This document shows, in pieces, positions 1 to 11,669 of a stretch of DNA of 64,000 nt. The notes beneath the pieces were generated by a model. That model was not told where the DNA came from, ran no database searches, and saw nothing but the letters and a program-made list of their open reading frames with translations. Both the position numbers and the translations under genes were made by a program. Position 1 is the first letter of the stretch. Each line of letters opens with the position of its first letter. This DNA comes from Argentina anserina (lineage: Eukaryota; Streptophyta; Magnoliopsida; Rosales; Rosaceae), in assembly GCF_933775445.1 (NCBI RefSeq), contig NC_065877.1:30132001-30196000 (forward strand). Reading direction: 5' to 3'.

Positions 1-534
1 TACCCGTATTATAAATGTAATTTGGGTAAACAGTTGGGTTGCCCAATGTCTCATGAGCACTTATGTTTTCATATATTATTAGATATCTAGATGGGTCGTC
101 CTGTGACATATGAGTGCATTTATAATTAAATGTTTTCAGTATTTTTCTCTTGTATACTATGTGTGTTATATTGTTGATTTACTCATACGAGCTGCAAATC
201 TTACCGGATTTGTGTTTACAATCCCGGTGCACCTATTCGATGGTGTGGGGGATAGTTCTGCAAGTGTGGATTAGCAGAATTGGAGGGTTTCTGAAGATTT
301 CAAAGTTCATTATTTCTATTTGTGGTGAGGATTGAAATGATTTTACATTTCCATTCTTATAGTGTTTGAATTATAAACTGGTTTTGTAATAATCAAATCG
401 ACTGAGATGTACTATGAACTCAGTTACGATACGCTGTGACTATAAGATAATTTCAATTTATTTGAGATTCTTTTAGAGTTTTTCATAGCTTCGATTTTTG
501 AGTTTAACACTTGAAATTTCGGGGTTGTGACAAG
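1..534 (+). mobile_element. 3' portion of a long Ty3-gypsy-type LTR (cut by the window edge)
   Basis: This stretch aligns along its whole length with 35131-35692, the end of the full 3' LTR of the element at 29672-35692. It shares the opening tacccgtattataaatg, the block with tactcatacgagct and gtgtttacaatc, and the closing ttcggggt-tgtgaca. It is clearly more diverged from that LTR than the two LTRs of the 29.7-kb element are from each other, so it is an older copy. Whether it is a solo LTR or belongs to an element with an internal region cannot be told, because the left end lies outside the window. The sequence after 534 shows no recognisable primer-binding site. Confidence 0.8.
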
Positions 535-2978
535 GCATACCTAAAAAGGGTTGTCGGCGTAAAACAAAAGAGTAAAAAAGGCTAAGGGTTCGTGAGGAGG
601 CCGTGCGGGGGGCTGTGCAGGGGCTGCATGGGAGCTTGCAGAGGGCTTCGCAAGGGCCTCACAGGGGGCCTAGGTGCCAAGATAAGAGCTCGGCCAATTT
701 TGATGTCATTAGGGGTAAAACCGGGCGGCGGACGGAACATCTTGGCGATACTACCAAGGTTGTAACTCGCGAACTGTTATAGTTTGCCACTCCCCTTATC
801 TTGTAAGAGCGTTAGTTCGATTCAAAATTTGTGAAAACATCACCATATTTTAAAACAATGGAATATAGAGTGCATTACATGCAATGTTCTAAATATCGGG
901 ATATATCGGTGATATTTAGAAACCGATAGGATAAATGTCATATCGTCTCAATATATCGGTCAACTCAAAATATCGGGTCAACATGCGATATATCGGGTCA
1001 AACCGAGTTTTGCAATGCTCATGGCTCGGAGTCCTTTGGCGTTTTGCAATGCTAGTTTGCAAAGTGTTGATCAAAATCAATAGATGATGACCTAATTCGC
1101 CAAAGATTATGGAGAACAGAAACAGATGAATAATAACAACATCAAAGATTATATAAGTGTGCATTATGCCACACAAAGATCGTGTAAACCTGACTTATTC
1201 CACAGTTAAAACCGTAGACTTATGTAGGTAGTGTCATGTAGTATGTAATGTGTTACATTGCATTAACATATTGCTTTTGGTAATGAAACCATAAATGCAT
1301 CGAGACATTCTCGTATGTTAATTTACTTAAACTACATGAGAATTTTATAGCCAATAATTGGATTGAAATCTTGATCATGAAATCAATTCAAAGTGTAACG
1401 ACTAAGTAACTATAGTCACACTTGCGGAGTGAATATATTCACAAAAACTTGGGGAAATAGACGGATTTGTAGTCATTCAGACTATTAACTGAAGTATTTA
1501 TGTTTCATTATTTTCACTTTATAACTGCAATGTTTAATTGCTTTAAAAATCCGTAATTGTGAGAGGATATTTTCGTGTTCTTCCATATAATGAGTGTCTT
1601 ATTTCAAGACTTCTCATATCTAACTCTTGTATATTTTGACCATATTGTTTCTGTCTTTCAATGAAACGATGTTGCACCAAAGGAAATTAATCCGGACTAG
1701 GTGCATAAACACATCAAATATAAAAATGTCAAATTTCAGGCGCATGTTGTGGTCAACAAAAGGGAAGATTCATTATGTATCAATATATGATATAACTTCT
1801 CAGTACTGAATCAGAGGTCAATTCCCAAATTATGGTAACTCAACTCAATAAACCGTATGATGTAAGCGAAAATTTTAAAACATATATAAGTGAAAATTTT
1901 CGTCACAATGGTATAAGTGAAAATTTTCGTCACAAACCAATGATATAAGCGACAATTTCCGTTGCAAACTGATGTTTGTCCCTTTTTTAAAACATGTAGC
2001 TACACATAATGGATACGGATGGTAACAACAGCACTCCCAGCCGCTCCTAAAACTCGGTACCAGAGGAATTATATCCTTGTATACCACCCGAGAAAGCAAA
2101 AGAATTTGATTGAAAATGAAAGAGAGGTTGAAAGTCCCTGATGAAAAACAAAATTCAGAGGAATTTAAATTTGCATGAAAGCAACAATGTTTACTAAAAC
2201 ATATTGTTTGCCATATAAATAGCGTAATAGTTACTCTTGCTTAATTCCACGGTCATGCTTGAATCCACGAATATGTGTCGCGAAGTAACTCTCGCAATTC
2301 AATTTCGTATTGTCATGTGATAAATTTCACCAAAATGAAAACATATGGTTAGTTTAAATTCATCACATTAGAAAACCAGTAAAATTGAAATGAAAATTAT
2401 TGTGACGAGTACAAAACACTTTTTACCTAAGGCAAAATTACCATGCCTTTATTACCATTTTACCATTTATCCAGAGGTGAAAATCCTTCAAATTGGGTCG
2501 GGTATGGGCAAACCTAATGGGTTGGACCCATGAATCTGGGTCGAGGGTAGAGACGCCAAGTGTCGGCGCTGGTTGGACGTTGCGCACATAAGGTAGGGGC
2601 GACGGTCGGGACGGCGTCACTAGGTTGACGACGATTGTTCTGGGTATGAGCACCGAGGCGACAGGACCGATCCGGTCTGGGCAAGGAGCGCATCGCTTCG
2701 TCGAGGGGTTCTACCGCCGATCTTTTCCGCAGAAGAGTGACGATGCAGCGGGTCGTCGATGAGAAGGAAATGGGGTGGGAGGTCCAATCAAGGCAGATCG
2801 GAGATTGAGATGTGGTGCCCAGATTAGAAATATGGGTGCCCAGTTGAAGTCCCAAATTTTTTTTCATGACCAAATGAATTTTAGTTGTCTTTTGCCAAAT
2901 TTTATTTTCATGGTAGAAGAAATTTTTTTAGAAACTTGGGTTCTAGACCTAGGAACTGAGGGTTTAAACTACGTGCTG
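535..2978. other. Gene-free repeat-rich stretch
   Basis: No supported gene. It holds a short G-rich segment with ggggct/ggggcc-like repeats (about 595-680), a patch rich in atatatcggt words (about 890-985), the short tandem repeat listed at 1861-1968, and a GC-rich block at about 2490-2800 whose ORFs on both strands resemble no family I know. The GC-rich block may be a transposon fragment, but I see no termini. Confidence 0.5.
1861..1968. repeat. Short tandem repeat, about four degenerate units
   Basis: A unit of the form tataagtgaaaattttcgtcacaa starts at about 1885 and 1912. A diverged copy (tataagcgacaatttccgttgcaa) starts at 1944 and a partial one at 1861. Spacing is 24-33 bases. It lies in gene-free DNA and has no evident function. 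Confidence 0.7.
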
Positions 2979-3198
2979 ATAACGTGTTACAGAATAATAT
3001 AATACGCATCAAAATCAGGAGAAGCATCATCTTTATTCATTGATAAGTAGGCCTTATATATAGGCATTACATTGAGTATTTCAGTATTTCGTAGAATAAG
3101 GGATTATATATCATTCTTTATCTAGACTAACTTATACTAATTAAAACAAGATACACTAGAAGATTACGAAGAGTAATTCTACTAAAACACTCATACAT
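2979..3198 (-). mobile_element. Probable Copia-type LTR fragment or solo LTR
   Basis: Read on the minus strand, this 220-bp piece starts TGTATGAGTGTTTTAG. It carries a TATA-like box (CCTATATATAAGG), then an AATAAAG poly(A)-type signal, and ends with AACACGTTATCAGCACG, a motif I recall from the LTR/primer-site junction of many plant Copia elements. That order (U3 promoter, R signal, U5, primer site) is what an LTR should show. No second LTR or internal coding region adjoins it and no target duplication was identified, so it is either a solo LTR or a relic. Confidence 0.5.
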
Positions 3199-4026
3199 TT
3201 TTTGTTAGCATTTGTGATTTGTGTATATACTGTGATTGTAATATATATATATATATATACACAAACTACATATATTGGATAATGTACTTGGAACTTGTGT
3301 TATTAAGATAAATTAACGTGTGCTGAACATGGTATCCTATGTACCCTAATAAAATTAACTAGAGAATCACAATTAAAATGACTTAATACAGATTTATTTC
3401 AGACCCAAATATCTTTTTAATTAAATACAATAACTAATATGCTAACGAGTCGAACTCGCAACATTTCACTGATAAGAAAATACTTATGCCCCTAAAAAAA
3501 ATATTTATGCCACTAGACAAATTGATAGGGCATGACCCAAATGTTTTTATATAAAGACATGCATTAACCAGATTTCAATGTATTTAACCAAAAAAAAAAC
3601 CAGATTTCAATGTAAAGACAAGGTAAATTTACTATTCCATTGAAGTTCAATAAGCTGGAATGCTGGATAGCCTCTCTACCAAGTACCAACTGAGAAGGTC
3701 GCTGACTCACTAGTGAGCATATCCATGAAGCTTCGCAGCAACTGCATGCAACGTACGTAAGATGTGATCACCGCGATAAGCAGGTTCTGTATACTTTTCC
3801 GTTGATTTCCAAGTCTAAGTAGTCAATTATGGAAAATTCTAATATACGTCACTGATGCCTTGAATCGAAAAAGCATTTGGGCAATGACAGCAAAGGCATG
3901 ACCTCACCTATATCCTCCGAAACTAAATAATTAAGTTTTCAGTGTTATTTATCTAAAGAACAAACCACATGCATGCAAATGCATATAAATATACATGTTC
4001 ATCAGCTGAGCTTTTCATTCCAATAC
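3199..4026. other. Gene-free stretch
   Basis: No gene is supported. A (TA)n microsatellite lies at 3239-3259. The 17-base word aaccagatttcaatgta occurs twice about 32 bases apart near 3565 and 3597. The last five bases (aatac, 4022-4026) are the left target-site duplication of the solo LTR that follows. Confidence 0.5.
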
Positions 4027-6524
4027 GGTAACGATCCTAAAATTTTGAGCCTAAAAACTCAAAATTTCAAAATCGTTAAACACCAAATAATCTCGATAAA
4101 ATCGAAATCATTTAAAATGCCACAGCGGATCATCTCTGAGTTCAAAATACAACTCAGTCAAACTGATTATTACAAACCAAATTATAATTCAACATTATAA
4201 CAAATGTAAATGTATAATCCTCACAACAACCTCACAAGATAGTCACACAAAATCCTCACACAAGCTGGAGATAAATAACTTCAAGTCCTCTGAGCGGTCC
4301 GTCAATTCCCGCTAATCCACACCTGCGGAGTTATCCACTACACCATCGAATTGGTGCACCGGGATTGTAAACACAAACCCGGTAAGCTTTACAGCTCGTA
4401 TGAGTAAAATGAAAATATAACTCGCATATTAATATATATACAAAAATCCACAAATCAAACAAATATAAATGCACTCATGAGTCAATGGACGGCACATCTG
4501 GTTGTCCCAAAGAAATATGAAAAGAAGCGCTCATGAGAAATTAAGTAACCATTCTGGTTACCCAAATGCATTTATAATACGGGTACCAAGAACGCTGGTA
4601 CACATCTGTTACCCCTCTCGTAATACACCGCCGATATTGGATAGCCACCCGCTACCCAACATCCAAAACAATCTGAGTACCCATGAGCAGATAACCACCC
4701 GTTACCTCACATGCAGTACTACGGCGGACAGACTAGAGCTCTAACTGTATCGTAACTTTCGCCCGGCCAAAGGCTAGGTTTCGACTTGCCAAACACGTAC
4801 AATAATCTCACATCATATTGTACCAAACATCAGGTCCGAAGACAATTCACATTTTAACAATCTCAATGTTAAAATCACGTACAATAATCTCACATCATAT
4901 TGTACAAATCAAAATCACATGCTCGTTATATCTTGTCATCAAAATGACATCATCACAATAAATCATAACAGTATATTATATAGCAAACTATATATATATA
5001 TATATTTATTTACCATTTATACAATGCATATATATAATCCACTATATCATATACATATCATAATTTATAAACACGTCCGAAGACAAAACGTTTAACAAAC
5101 CCCATTTTAAAATCACATGCACGTCATCGGAATGACATATTTCAAATGAATTCATAACAGTATATATTATAACAAACCATATATATATGTACTTATTACC
5201 ATTTATACGATATATATATATATATATATATAATCCACTATATTGTATACATGTCGTATTTCAATATTTAAAACACTTGCAAAAATCGTGGAATTACCGC
5301 AAGGGTAGATTCGTAAATATGTGAGATTTTACTCACCTTCTTTCCTGTGTGCAACTTCCACGACCCTGAAAGTAATTTCCTCACTCGTTTCGTCAGTCAC
5401 CTAATAGCACGATAAATGCTTAGAAAATGATACTTAAAATATCAGGTAACGAGTTCAGCACAGCTAAGTATTGTTCATAAAACATTGTTCACGGAACACT
5501 GTTCATGTTTACTAATCACTGTTTCCTACAAACCACTGTTCACAGTTACTGTTTTTACCAAAATATTGTTCACAGTTACTGTTTTTACCATACCACTGTT
5601 CAAATTACTGTTACCGTTCACTATTCACAGTCACTTTTCACAGTTACTGTTACAGATCACTATTCATAGTTACTATTCATTCGGCGTTACTGTTCACCGA
5701 CCGCCACCAATCATCACCAAATTTCACCACCACAACCTAAACAACATTTCCAACAACTTCCTAGTTGACACCAAGGTCTAAATCCGAGTCTAAACAGTTC
5801 AAACAACGAAGAACATAAAATCGGCACTATTCATAAACCATAGAAATTGAAATTTTGATTCCTTTGGTGGGAATGTTGCTGGGACTGAGACAAGCAAAAC
5901 CCCCCAAGAATCTCGAGCCATGGTGGCCGGAGGAGGCGACGCCGCCACAGCAGTAACTTTCGGCGGTTGCTACACCGTGTGTGGTTGTCGCCGGAGTGCA
6001 AGGCGTAGCCCAAAAGATGGAGCTCGTCGAGCCCGTCAGTTTGATAGGTGGCACGACACGAGGCGACGTCGGATGGTGGAGAAATCGGCCGGAGAAGGTT
6101 TTTGGGTCGGGTGAACAGTACCCGAGCTCGGGTGAACAGTACCCGAGCTGATTTTTAGAAAAAATCGGATTTTCTGATTTTTAATCTCCTCTTCTTCTTT
6201 TTATACTATTTCCAAAATCGGAAATGAACTTCCGACGTTAATAACTTTCGCGTCCGACGTCCGATTCGAACGCATGACGTGTCCACGAATTCGTATCGAT
6301 GAGCTCTACGACTTTCGTGAAGGAAGTTTTCACAACCGAGCGACGGAATAAAAGTCGATCTATACGTTGCGGTAACGTTACGTTTTCTAATTAAACGATC
6401 CGAGAACGTTTCCGTTTTCGTTTCAAAATGTCGCAAACCTCCAATTGTCGTCTTGAATTAATTTCACAAGTTTAACACTTTGAAAATAATCGACATTTAG
6501 TTTCTAAAAATTCGGGTTATTACA
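4027..6524 (-). mobile_element. Solo LTR of the long-LTR Ty3-gypsy family, with target-site duplication
   Basis: The 2498-bp segment is the reverse complement of the LTR family seen at 32777-35692. Its right end ggttattaca is the complement of the LTR start TGTAATAACC, and its left end (ggtaacgatcc) matches the LTR end GG-TCGTTACA with the terminal T changed to G. Identical 5-bp direct repeats, aatac, flank it at 4022-4026 and 6525-6529, which marks one complete insertion. No internal region is present, as expected after unequal recombination between two LTRs. The LTR TATA box (GTATAAAAAG on the minus strand, about 6197-6206) points away from the UGT pseudogene that begins 68 bases past the right end. 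Confidence 0.93.
5485..5700. repeat. Degenerate minisatellite inside the solo LTR
   Basis: Many variants of an 11-14-base unit built from cactgttcacagttactgtt run across this part of the solo LTR. The matching site in the young 3' LTR (about 34130-34172, opposite strand, words such as gaacagtaac) has only four or so units. The array has therefore expanded in one copy or contracted in the other. Confidence 0.75.
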
Positions 6525-6592
6525 AATACCTTCACACAAATTATTCCTTATTCTGAGATAGATAAACTCTTTGCATCCCAGTAATATCCCAA

Positions 6593-7993
6593 ATGAAGCA
6601 ATCTGCTGAGCTAGTGTTCATCCCATCCCCTGGCATTGGCCACCTCGTGTCGACGGTGGAGGTCGCAAAGCTCCTCCTGTCTCGAGATGACCAACTCTTC
6701 ATCACCGTCCTCATCATCAAGTTTCCCTACAGCCTGGACTCCATTGAGGCCTACATTGAGTCCTTTGCGGACTCTTCCATATCACCAGCAGAATATGGAG
6801 GCACAAGGTAACAGCACCATCAACTTTTTCAGCTTCATTAACAATCACCAAGCACAGGTAAAAGATGTTGTCGCCAAACTCATCGAGTCCGAGACCAAGA
6901 CTCGCGTCGTCGGGTTTGTCGTCGACACGTTATGTACATCTATGATGGACGTGGCCATTGAATTTGGCGTCCCTACCTACATTTTCTTCACTTCTGGTGC
7001 AGCCATGCTCGGGCTCATGTTCCACCTTCAAGAACTTCGTGATGACCACAGAAAAAGCTGCATTGAGTTCAAGGACTCGACTGTTGATTTGGTGGTTCCA
7101 AGTTATGCTAACCCCTTGCCTGCTGCTAGAGTATTACCCGGTGTTCTTTTCGACAAGGAGGCCGGCAACGGGTTTCTCCACGTAGCCAAGAGATTTAGAA
7201 ATGTGAAGGGTATTCTGATCAATACATTCTCGGAGCTGGAATCTCATGCCGTTCTATCTCTTAGTTCCAATATACAGATTCCTCCGGTGTATACGGTGGG
7301 ACCTATAATCAACGTCAAGAGTGATGACAATAACGATCAGCTGGATTCCAAACGGTCGAAGCAGAAGTCTAATATCTTCAAATGGCTCGATGATTAGCCT
7401 CAGTCGTCTGTTGTGTTTCTGTGCTTCGGGAGCATGGAAAGCTTCAGTGAAGAGCAGGTGAAAGAGATTGCGCGCGCATTGGAGCAAGGAGGGTTTCGGT
7501 TTTTGTGGTCACTACGTCAGCCTCTCCCCAAGGGAAAGATTGGTATCCCCGTAGACTACGCCGATCACGAAGGGGTGTTACCTGAAGGCTTCCTTGATCG
7601 AACAGCGGGAGTCGGAAAAGTTATAGGATGGGCGCCACAAGTTGCCATCTTAGCGCATCCAGCGGTGGGAGGCTTCGTCTCCCATTGTGGGTGGAACTCC
7701 ACTCTCGAGAGCTTGTGGTTTGGAGTGCCACCTGGCCCTTATATGCCGAGCAACAACTAAATGCATTCCAACTAGTGACGGAACTGGGGATAGCCGTGGA
7801 AATTGATATGAGTTACAGAAAGGATGGCCCAGTTGTTATGAGTTCCCAAAAAATTGAGAGCGGAATCAAGGATTTGATGGAGCTCGATAGTGATATAAGG
7901 AAGAGGGTGAAACAAATGAGTGATGATAGCAAGAAGGCTTTGATGGATGGTGCTTCGTTGGGACGGTTTATTGATCAAATTTTAAGCTCATGA
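6593..7993 (+). pseudogene. Broken UGT71-like UDP-glycosyltransferase
   Basis: This is the decayed tandem sister of the intact gene at 9118-10554, collinear with it from the start ([17 protein letters not shown]) to the end ([10 protein letters not shown]). Three disabling lesions are visible by comparison. A net deletion of about 35 bases near 6785-6830 shifts the frame and removes part of the N-terminal acceptor domain. A single C-to-T change turns the Gln of LDDQP into TAG at 7395-7397. A 7-base deletion near 7731 shifts the frame within the PSPG sugar-donor box and removes the VAT of GVPVATWP. A small in-frame loss lies near the C terminus. Much of the rest remains readable, so inactivation is not ancient. 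It cannot make a working glycosyltransferase. Confidence 0.93.
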
Positions 7994-9117
7994 ACAATCA
8001 ATATTTAATTGGGGATATGGAAGCTTTCCTAGCAAAAAAGCTTTTGATTGTTTTATTTGATGATCGAATAACTACCATTTATCTTGTATGCTTTCATGAA
8101 TTTAAGACTACTTTTTCATTTATATGATACATCCTTGTATTGGAGCATGATGAGATGAATAATGTTTTTGTTTTTGTTTTTGTTTCTGTTTAGTGAAACT
8201 GCATGTTCCTACTGTTTTTACTTACTAAGTGACTAAGTCCTTATTTTTAAACTTTTTAAATAGTGAGATACTTCAGAAATATAATTTTTTTAATAAACAG
8301 AAACCCACACCTTAAAAAAAGAAAATTAGAAGTTCAACAAAACAAAAGAGGTATTTGTATATTGATAACAGTACAAAATGATCTCTTTCAGGAAAATACA
8401 AGAGGATTATTCTTACACTAAAGCAGAGCAAAAGGGGTACGACTCCACTTTTTTTGGAATGCAAATTTGCACTCGTAGACACCATTGTGTGGCCATGATC
8501 CTCATACAAATTACGTCCTTCACTGATAACGTGTAAATTTTTACGTCCAAAAATTTTACTATTGTAATTATTTTATAAGTATGATCAGAAATAAAATATC
8601 AACGGTCAACTATAAGATTTAAGATCAACTCTACTAGAGAAACCCGTTAATGCTTGATGGAATGTCCGTAGACCAGTGAATCAGTGATGCTCAACTTTGT
8701 CAAGTGCATTGTTCGTAGTCAGTACATATTAGCGGTTGAAATTTTATACTAATGCATAGAATAATTTTCAAATAACATGTGCCCAGGAATTGATCGAGTT
8801 TGAGGCAGTGGTAAGGTCAAGCATCTGTAAAGAAGAAAAGTCAAATTATGCTGCAAGCTTTTCAACCTTACTGACGGCATCGGAAACTTCAAATTATGTA
8901 TGAAAGATTGTTTGCCAAGAAAAATATATGTTGTTGGATGGAACAATCAAGTGAATCAACAAACAAATTAGCATTTAGCATTAGTATGAGCAACGCAATG
9001 ACATCATATCAATACATAGATTGTTTGCCAAGTTGTTCTTATCATATATGTATACAAATAAGTACCTACTGCAGAGACGTATTAGAGTTGGCTTAGAACA
9101 ATCTCAATATCCCAAAA
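7994..9117 (+). other. Intergenic spacer between the two UGT copies
   Basis: It should hold the 3' end of the UGT pseudogene and the promoter of the intact UGT. A run of tttttg units lies at about 8163-8190. The 15-base word agattgtttgccaag occurs at about 8903 and again at about 9018, roughly 100 bases before the intact start codon. No clear TATA box was settled on, although the AT-rich catatatgtatacaaata near 9045 is a candidate. Nothing else is supported. Confidence 0.45.
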
Positions 9118-10554
9118 ATGGAGAAACCTGCAGAGCTCGTGTTCATCCCATCCCCTGGAATAGGCCACTTGGTTGCAACACTCGAGATTGCAAAGCTCCT
9201 AGTATCTCGAGACGAGAAAATCTCCATCACTTTCCTCATCATGCGGTTTCCCTCTCTTTCCAAAGACACTGATGCTTATGTCGAGTCGTTTGCAGACTCT
9301 TCTTCTCCTATATCACAACGCATCAAGTTCATATACCTCCCACAGTTCAGTATGGACAATACGAATGGACATGCCGGCACTACCTTGCTTGATTTCATTG
9401 AAAGTCAGCAACCTCATGCTAAAGACGCCGTCGCAAAACTAATCGAGCCCAAGACTCGGCTTGCGGGGTTCGTCGTCGATATGTTTTGTGCCTCTATGAT
9501 CACCGTGGCCAATCATTTTGGGGTTCCTAGCTACGTGTTCTTCACCTCCAGCGCAGGCGCGCTCGGGTTATTTTACCACCTCCAAACGCTGCGCGATCAA
9601 GAGGGTATGAATTGCGCCGAGTACTTCAAGGACTCCGACGCTGAGTTGCTCGTCCCCAGTTTCGTCAATCCCTTGCCGGCTGCTAAAGTCCTACCTGGCA
9701 GGGTACTCGTGAAGGAAACAGCTGAATCATTCCTCAACATTATGAAAAGCTTTAGAGGTACAAAGGGTGTTCTGGTGAACACGTTCACAGACCTAGAACC
9801 GCATGCACTTCATGCTCTTTCATCTGATCCCGAGACCCCTCCCGTATATCCGATAGGTCCCGTACTTAACCTGAACAGTAATGAAAGTCGTGTGGATACT
9901 GACGAGGGCAAGCAGAAATCTGATATAATGAAATGGCTTGATGATCAGCCTCCGCTGTCTGTAGTGTTCTTGTGCTTTGGAAGCATGGGAAGCTTCGGGG
10001 AGGACCAAGTGAAAGAGATCGCCCATGCACTCGAGCACACAGGCCATCGGTTCTTATGGTCGTTACGCCAGCCCCCACCCAAGGGAAGATATGGTCTTCC
10101 AACTGAGTACGATGACTTCACCGGAGTCTTGCCGGAAGGGTTCCTCGATCGAACAGTTGGGATTGGAAAGGTCATAGGCTGGGCACCCCAAGTTGCCGTC
10201 TTGGCTCACCCATCGGTTGGCGGGTTTGTATCCCATTGTGGGTGGAATTCCACGCTTGAGAGTCTTTGGCATGGTGTGCCGGTTGCAACGTGGCCTTTGT
10301 ACGCGGAGCAACAACTAAACGCATTTGAGCTGGTGAAGGAATTGGGATTGGCAGTCGAAATTGATATGAGCTATAGGAGCAATGGTTCCGTTGTTTTGAG
10401 CTCGAAGGAAATAGAGAGAGGAATAAGAGAGGTGATGGAACTAGACAGTGATATAAGAAAAAGAGTGAAACAAATGAGTGAAATGGGGAAGAAGGGTTTG
10501 ATGGCCGGCGGGTCGTCATACTCTTCCTTGGGACATTTTATTGATCAGTTATAG
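9118..10554 (+). CDS. UDP-glycosyltransferase, UGT71-like (GT family 1)
   Basis: An intact single-exon gene of 478 codons, the usual length for plant family-1 glycosyltransferases. These cytosolic enzymes move glucose from UDP-glucose to hydroxyls of phenolics, terpenoids or hormones. The catalytic His is H17 in PSPGIGH and its partner Asp is D121 in FVVDMF. The 44-residue PSPG donor box runs from W355 ([12 protein letters not shown]) to Q398 (PLYAEQQ) and keeps HCGWNS and the final Gln typical of UDP-glucose users. The N terminus ([16 protein letters not shown]) and overall form resemble the UGT71 group. The acceptor cannot be read from sequence. The start ATG is fixed by alignment with the sister pseudogene, which lies about 1.1 kb upstream on the same strand. 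This copy appears to be the surviving functional member of the pair. Confidence 0.93.
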   Translation: MEKPAELVFIPSPGIGHLVATLEIAKLLVSRDEKISITFLIMRFPSLSKDTDAYVESFADSSSPISQRIKFIYLPQFSMDNTNGHAGTTLLDFIESQQPHAKDAVAKLIEPKTRLAGFVVDMFCASMITVANHFGVPSYVFFTSSAGALGLFYHLQTLRDQEGMNCAEYFKDSDAELLVPSFVNPLPAAKVLPGRVLVKETAESFLNIMKSFRGTKGVLVNTFTDLEPHALHALSSDPETPPVYPIGPVLNLNSNESRVDTDEGKQKSDIMKWLDDQPPLSVVFLCFGSMGSFGEDQVKEIAHALEHTGHRFLWSLRQPPPKGRYGLPTEYDDFTGVLPEGFLDRTVGIGKVIGWAPQVAVLAHPSVGGFVSHCGWNSTLESLWHGVPVATWPLYAEQQLNAFELVKELGLAVEIDMSYRSNGSVVLSSKEIERGIREVMELDSDIRKRVKQMSEMGKKGLMAGGSSYSSLGHFIDQL

Positions 10555-11669
10555 TCCTTGATTATATTTGGGGTTTAAAATGCGTTAGGCCTTCCTTAAG
10601 GCTTTCAGATGTACTCCCATTCTTTGTGTTGGGTCTTATCAGTTGCTGGATTGAATAGCAGTTAATTATAAAATAATACTACATGCTTTATCTAGTACAT
10701 GGGAAAGATTTCAACTGACTTGGTTCAAATTTCATCATTTAATCATCAATATCTTAGGCTTTCAGTATAACTGATCAATCTCTAAGATAGTTCCAAAAAA
10801 ATCTTAGGCTTTCAGTATAGAGGATCCTCAATATCAAAACTGGTGAAAAGTTAAAGAATTACGTACTGTCCCATAATAGATGGTATTGTACTATAATGGA
10901 TGGTTTGCAAGTGAAAATGTAAGTCACCGACTGTTTTGTTGGAAATGAATGCCTTTCTCCCAACATAAGCATCAAAGCGAGGAGTCGGCACCGATAATAA
11001 AGAGAAATGGGGCTTTGTAACTGAATTTTAAGAATTGCTTAAGGCCTAGACCATCTCATTCCAAAATGTCGATGTCGATTTTGTGTCGTTCCTTCACTCT
11101 TGGGAAAGGCCGGATATACCATGCGAGTTTTGCTTAATGGTAGATCAACTTAAGCCAAACAATGATCCATAAGTATATGGAAGACCAACCAGAAACAAAG
11201 GAAGCCAAGTATAATGTATTAATGTTCATCAGCTTTTGGACAAGAAATTCAACAAGTTTCTAAAATCCCTTTCTTATTTTGTAGAGTCGAAGTCGCACGA
11301 GTGAAAGGCTATTTTGTATGAGTTCTACATCACTAGAGTGGCAACGCCCTACTGGTTACTTGGGCCAACTTCTTTGATTGTACGTGATGCTTGTTTTCAT
11401 CAAAACTGCTAAGGTTCGATCTAGTGTCATTATTAAAATAATAAGTAACCAACTGCTATAAGTTTCAAACTGGTACGGTAAAAGTATGTTTCATTTTTTT
11501 CACACAGACAGTTACAAAATTTGAAGTGCTTCCCAAATGTATGGCTCTGTGGCGAAACCATGGAGGAGAAACAATTTAAAGCGGTGCGGAAAAAGTTGAC
11601 AAAACAAAAGCAATAGTCCCTATTCTAGCAAGAAATTTAACTGAACAAAAATGATTGACGGTGTTCCAG
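10555..11669. other. Intergenic region between convergent UGT and ZIP genes
   Basis: It contains the 3' flank of the UGT and, at its right end, the 3' UTR of the minus-strand ZIP gene. The phrase atcttaggctttcagtata is repeated at about 10750 and 10801. No further gene or RNA is evident. Confidence 0.5.
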
